A DNA stretch of 64,000 nt, from NCBI GenBank assembly GCA_018136815.1, contig CM030937.1:3833820-3897819 (forward strand), in the 5' to 3' direction. Position numbers and translations under genes: made by a program. How positions within the stretch are numbered: position 1 is the first letter of the stretch; each line of letters starts with the position of its first letter. The DNA is from Isochrysis galbana. Taxonomy: Eukaryota > Haptophyta > Isochrysidales > Isochrysidaceae. Below the pieces are notes generated by a model. It saw only the letters and a list, made by a program, of their open reading frames with translations. It made no database searches and was not told the DNA's origin. This document shows, one piece after another, positions 63,047 through 64,000 of the stretch.

Positions 63047-63937
63047 ATGGCCACCGCCGCACACGACCTCGCGCACTACCTGGCGGCAGCGAGGCAGGCT
63101 GCGCTGGGCGCGGGCAGGATGATCCGGGAGGCGCACGAGGCTAGACTTTGCGGCGACTCGCCCGCGCTCTCCCTCGGGAGCATCAAGAACAACCAGAGCT
63201 TTGCAGGTGAGCAGCAGATTGACTTGGTCACTGTGACCGACAAAGCCTGCGAGGATCACATTATCGTCGCGCTGCGCGAGCGCTTCCCGAGCCACATCTT
63301 CATCGGCGAGGAGTCAGCCACAGTGAGCGACAGCCCGCTCGCTCTCGGCACCGCACCCACGTGGATCATCGACCCGCTGGATGGAACCACCAACTTTGTC
63401 CATGGCTATCCACTCGTCACGGTCTCTATTGGCTTGGCTATCGGTGGAGAACTCGTGCTCGGCGTCATCTACAATCCATTTCTGGACGAGCTCGCTTGTG
63501 CTATCCGCGGCGGTGGCACCACACTGAACGGCAAACAAGTCCACGTCGGCTATGCGGCGAACGTCACACAGGCGCTAGTCTGCAATAATTTTGGTGCTTC
63601 ACGTGCGCCTGGGATGAACGCACTCAATACGGGCCGATTGCTCGCGCTGCTGGAGAGTAGTGTTCGCGGGATTCGCAATTCGGGCTCCGCCGCGCAGAAT
63701 ATGATGGACGTTGCCTGCGGCCGGCTCGACGCGTACTACGAGGAGGGCTTCGGTGGCCCGTGGGACGTGGCCGCCGGGAAAGTGATCGTGGAGGAAGCAG
63801 GAGGTGTGTGCACTATGGTCTCTGGCGAAGAGTTTCAACTGCGCGCCGGCAAAGGTGAGGTGATCTGTGGTAACCCAAGCGTCGTTGCAGACATTGCTCG
63901 TATTCTCAAGGTTGTGCCACGACCTGAAGCTGCTTGA
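63047..63937 (+). CDS. Inositol monophosphatase family enzyme
   Basis: 296 residues from ATG 63047; the frame is open upstream to 63014 without an ATG. Motifs: DLVTVTDKACEDHI (about residue 58), FIGEES with the metal-binding Glu pair, WIIDPLDGTTNFVHGYP (the IMPase signature with its three metal ligands), and GGPWDVAAGKVIVEEAGG with the C-terminal catalytic Asp. It hydrolyses inositol monophosphate to inositol with Mg2+. No targeting leader is evident. Single exon, complete. Confidence 0.92.
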   Translation: MATAAHDLAHYLAAARQAALGAGRMIREAHEARLCGDSPALSLGSIKNNQSFAGEQQIDLVTVTDKACEDHIIVALRERFPSHIFIGEESATVSDSPLALGTAPTWIIDPLDGTTNFVHGYPLVTVSIGLAIGGELVLGVIYNPFLDELACAIRGGGTTLNGKQVHVGYAANVTQALVCNNFGASRAPGMNALNTGRLLALLESSVRGIRNSGSAAQNMMDVACGRLDAYYEEGFGGPWDVAAGKVIVEEAGGVCTMVSGEEFQLRAGKGEVICGNPSVVADIARILKVVPRPEAA

Positions 63938-64000
63938 TTCGATGACTCAGTGTGGAGAGCCTGGGAAAAGCGCTACTATCCCCCATGGAATCTACGTTTG

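Noticed and set aside
62619-63062. Minus-strand gene overlapping the start of the phosphatase
   Set aside because: Arg/Ala-rich translation typical of GC-rich antisense; no motif, and it overlaps a well-supported gene start.

Overview
The window is 64 kb of a GC-rich nuclear genome from a unicellular alga. Host genes have short spliceosomal introns of about 110-200 bp, several with the donor AG|GTGCGC and one GC-AG intron. One predicted protein has a signal peptide followed by a VSAF motif, like the ASAFAP-type bipartite plastid leaders of algae with a red-algal secondary plastid. With the bacterial-type glucokinase, a GT77 arabinosyltransferase-like enzyme and a GT23 fucosyltransferase-like enzyme, a haptophyte or another red-lineage alga (such as a pelagophyte) is the best guess. 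This is an inference, not a proof.

Layout. 1-1231 is a mosaic of short dispersed repeats. 1232-7780 is a complete but internally deleted chromovirus-type (Ty3/gypsy) LTR retrotransposon with 848-bp LTRs and a 5-bp target duplication. 7942-8291 is a short interspersed element with a 17-bp target duplication. 8915-9982 (minus) is a NYN/PIN-like protein. 10177-10750 is an unusual foldback element made of perfect 33-bp terminal inverted repeats, a CT microsatellite and a 30-bp-periodic array of hairpins. 11559-12704 is a plastid-targeted double glyoxalase-fold protein. 13019-24562 is a second, 11.5-kb member of the same retrotransposon family. It retains an extra reading frame with a phage-like DNA cytosine methyltransferase domain, followed by protease, reverse transcriptase, RNase H, integrase and a degraded chromodomain. 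Its 3' LTR falls in a 100-N assembly gap (24563-24662).

The right part carries host genes separated by repeats: glucokinase (24745-26025, minus), a BACK-LIM-LIM protein (27746-28795, minus), an F-box/SUKH/ApaG protein (29938-31689), ankyrin and LRR gene fragments, a small two-helix membrane protein between two direct repeats, a two-exon unknown gene (36604-37103, minus), an 800-bp CT tract immediately before a fused FetB-FetA ABC transporter (38408-40643), a 1.38-kb element with long terminal inverted repeats (41796-43178), a GT77 glycosyltransferase (43894-46215), a kinesin with a C-terminal RME-8/GRV2-like domain (47187-49918, minus), a GT23-like fucosyltransferase (52028-53305), a solo LTR (54316-55156, minus), the exosome nuclease DIS3 (56286-59269, minus, truncated by a second 100-N gap), an ankyrin gene broken by a repeat insertion, and an inositol-monophosphatase family enzyme (63047-63937).

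The most notable system is the retrotransposon family. Its longer member appears to combine two chromatin-related modules, a DNA methyltransferase and (in its shorter relative) an intact chromodomain. Its gag start codon lies 171 nt inside the LTR, so the LTR encodes the first 57 residues of Gag. The shorter member has lost about 6.2 kb, including the methyltransferase and most of pol, yet keeps an intact gag and chromodomain tail. It looks like a recently mobilised non-autonomous derivative.
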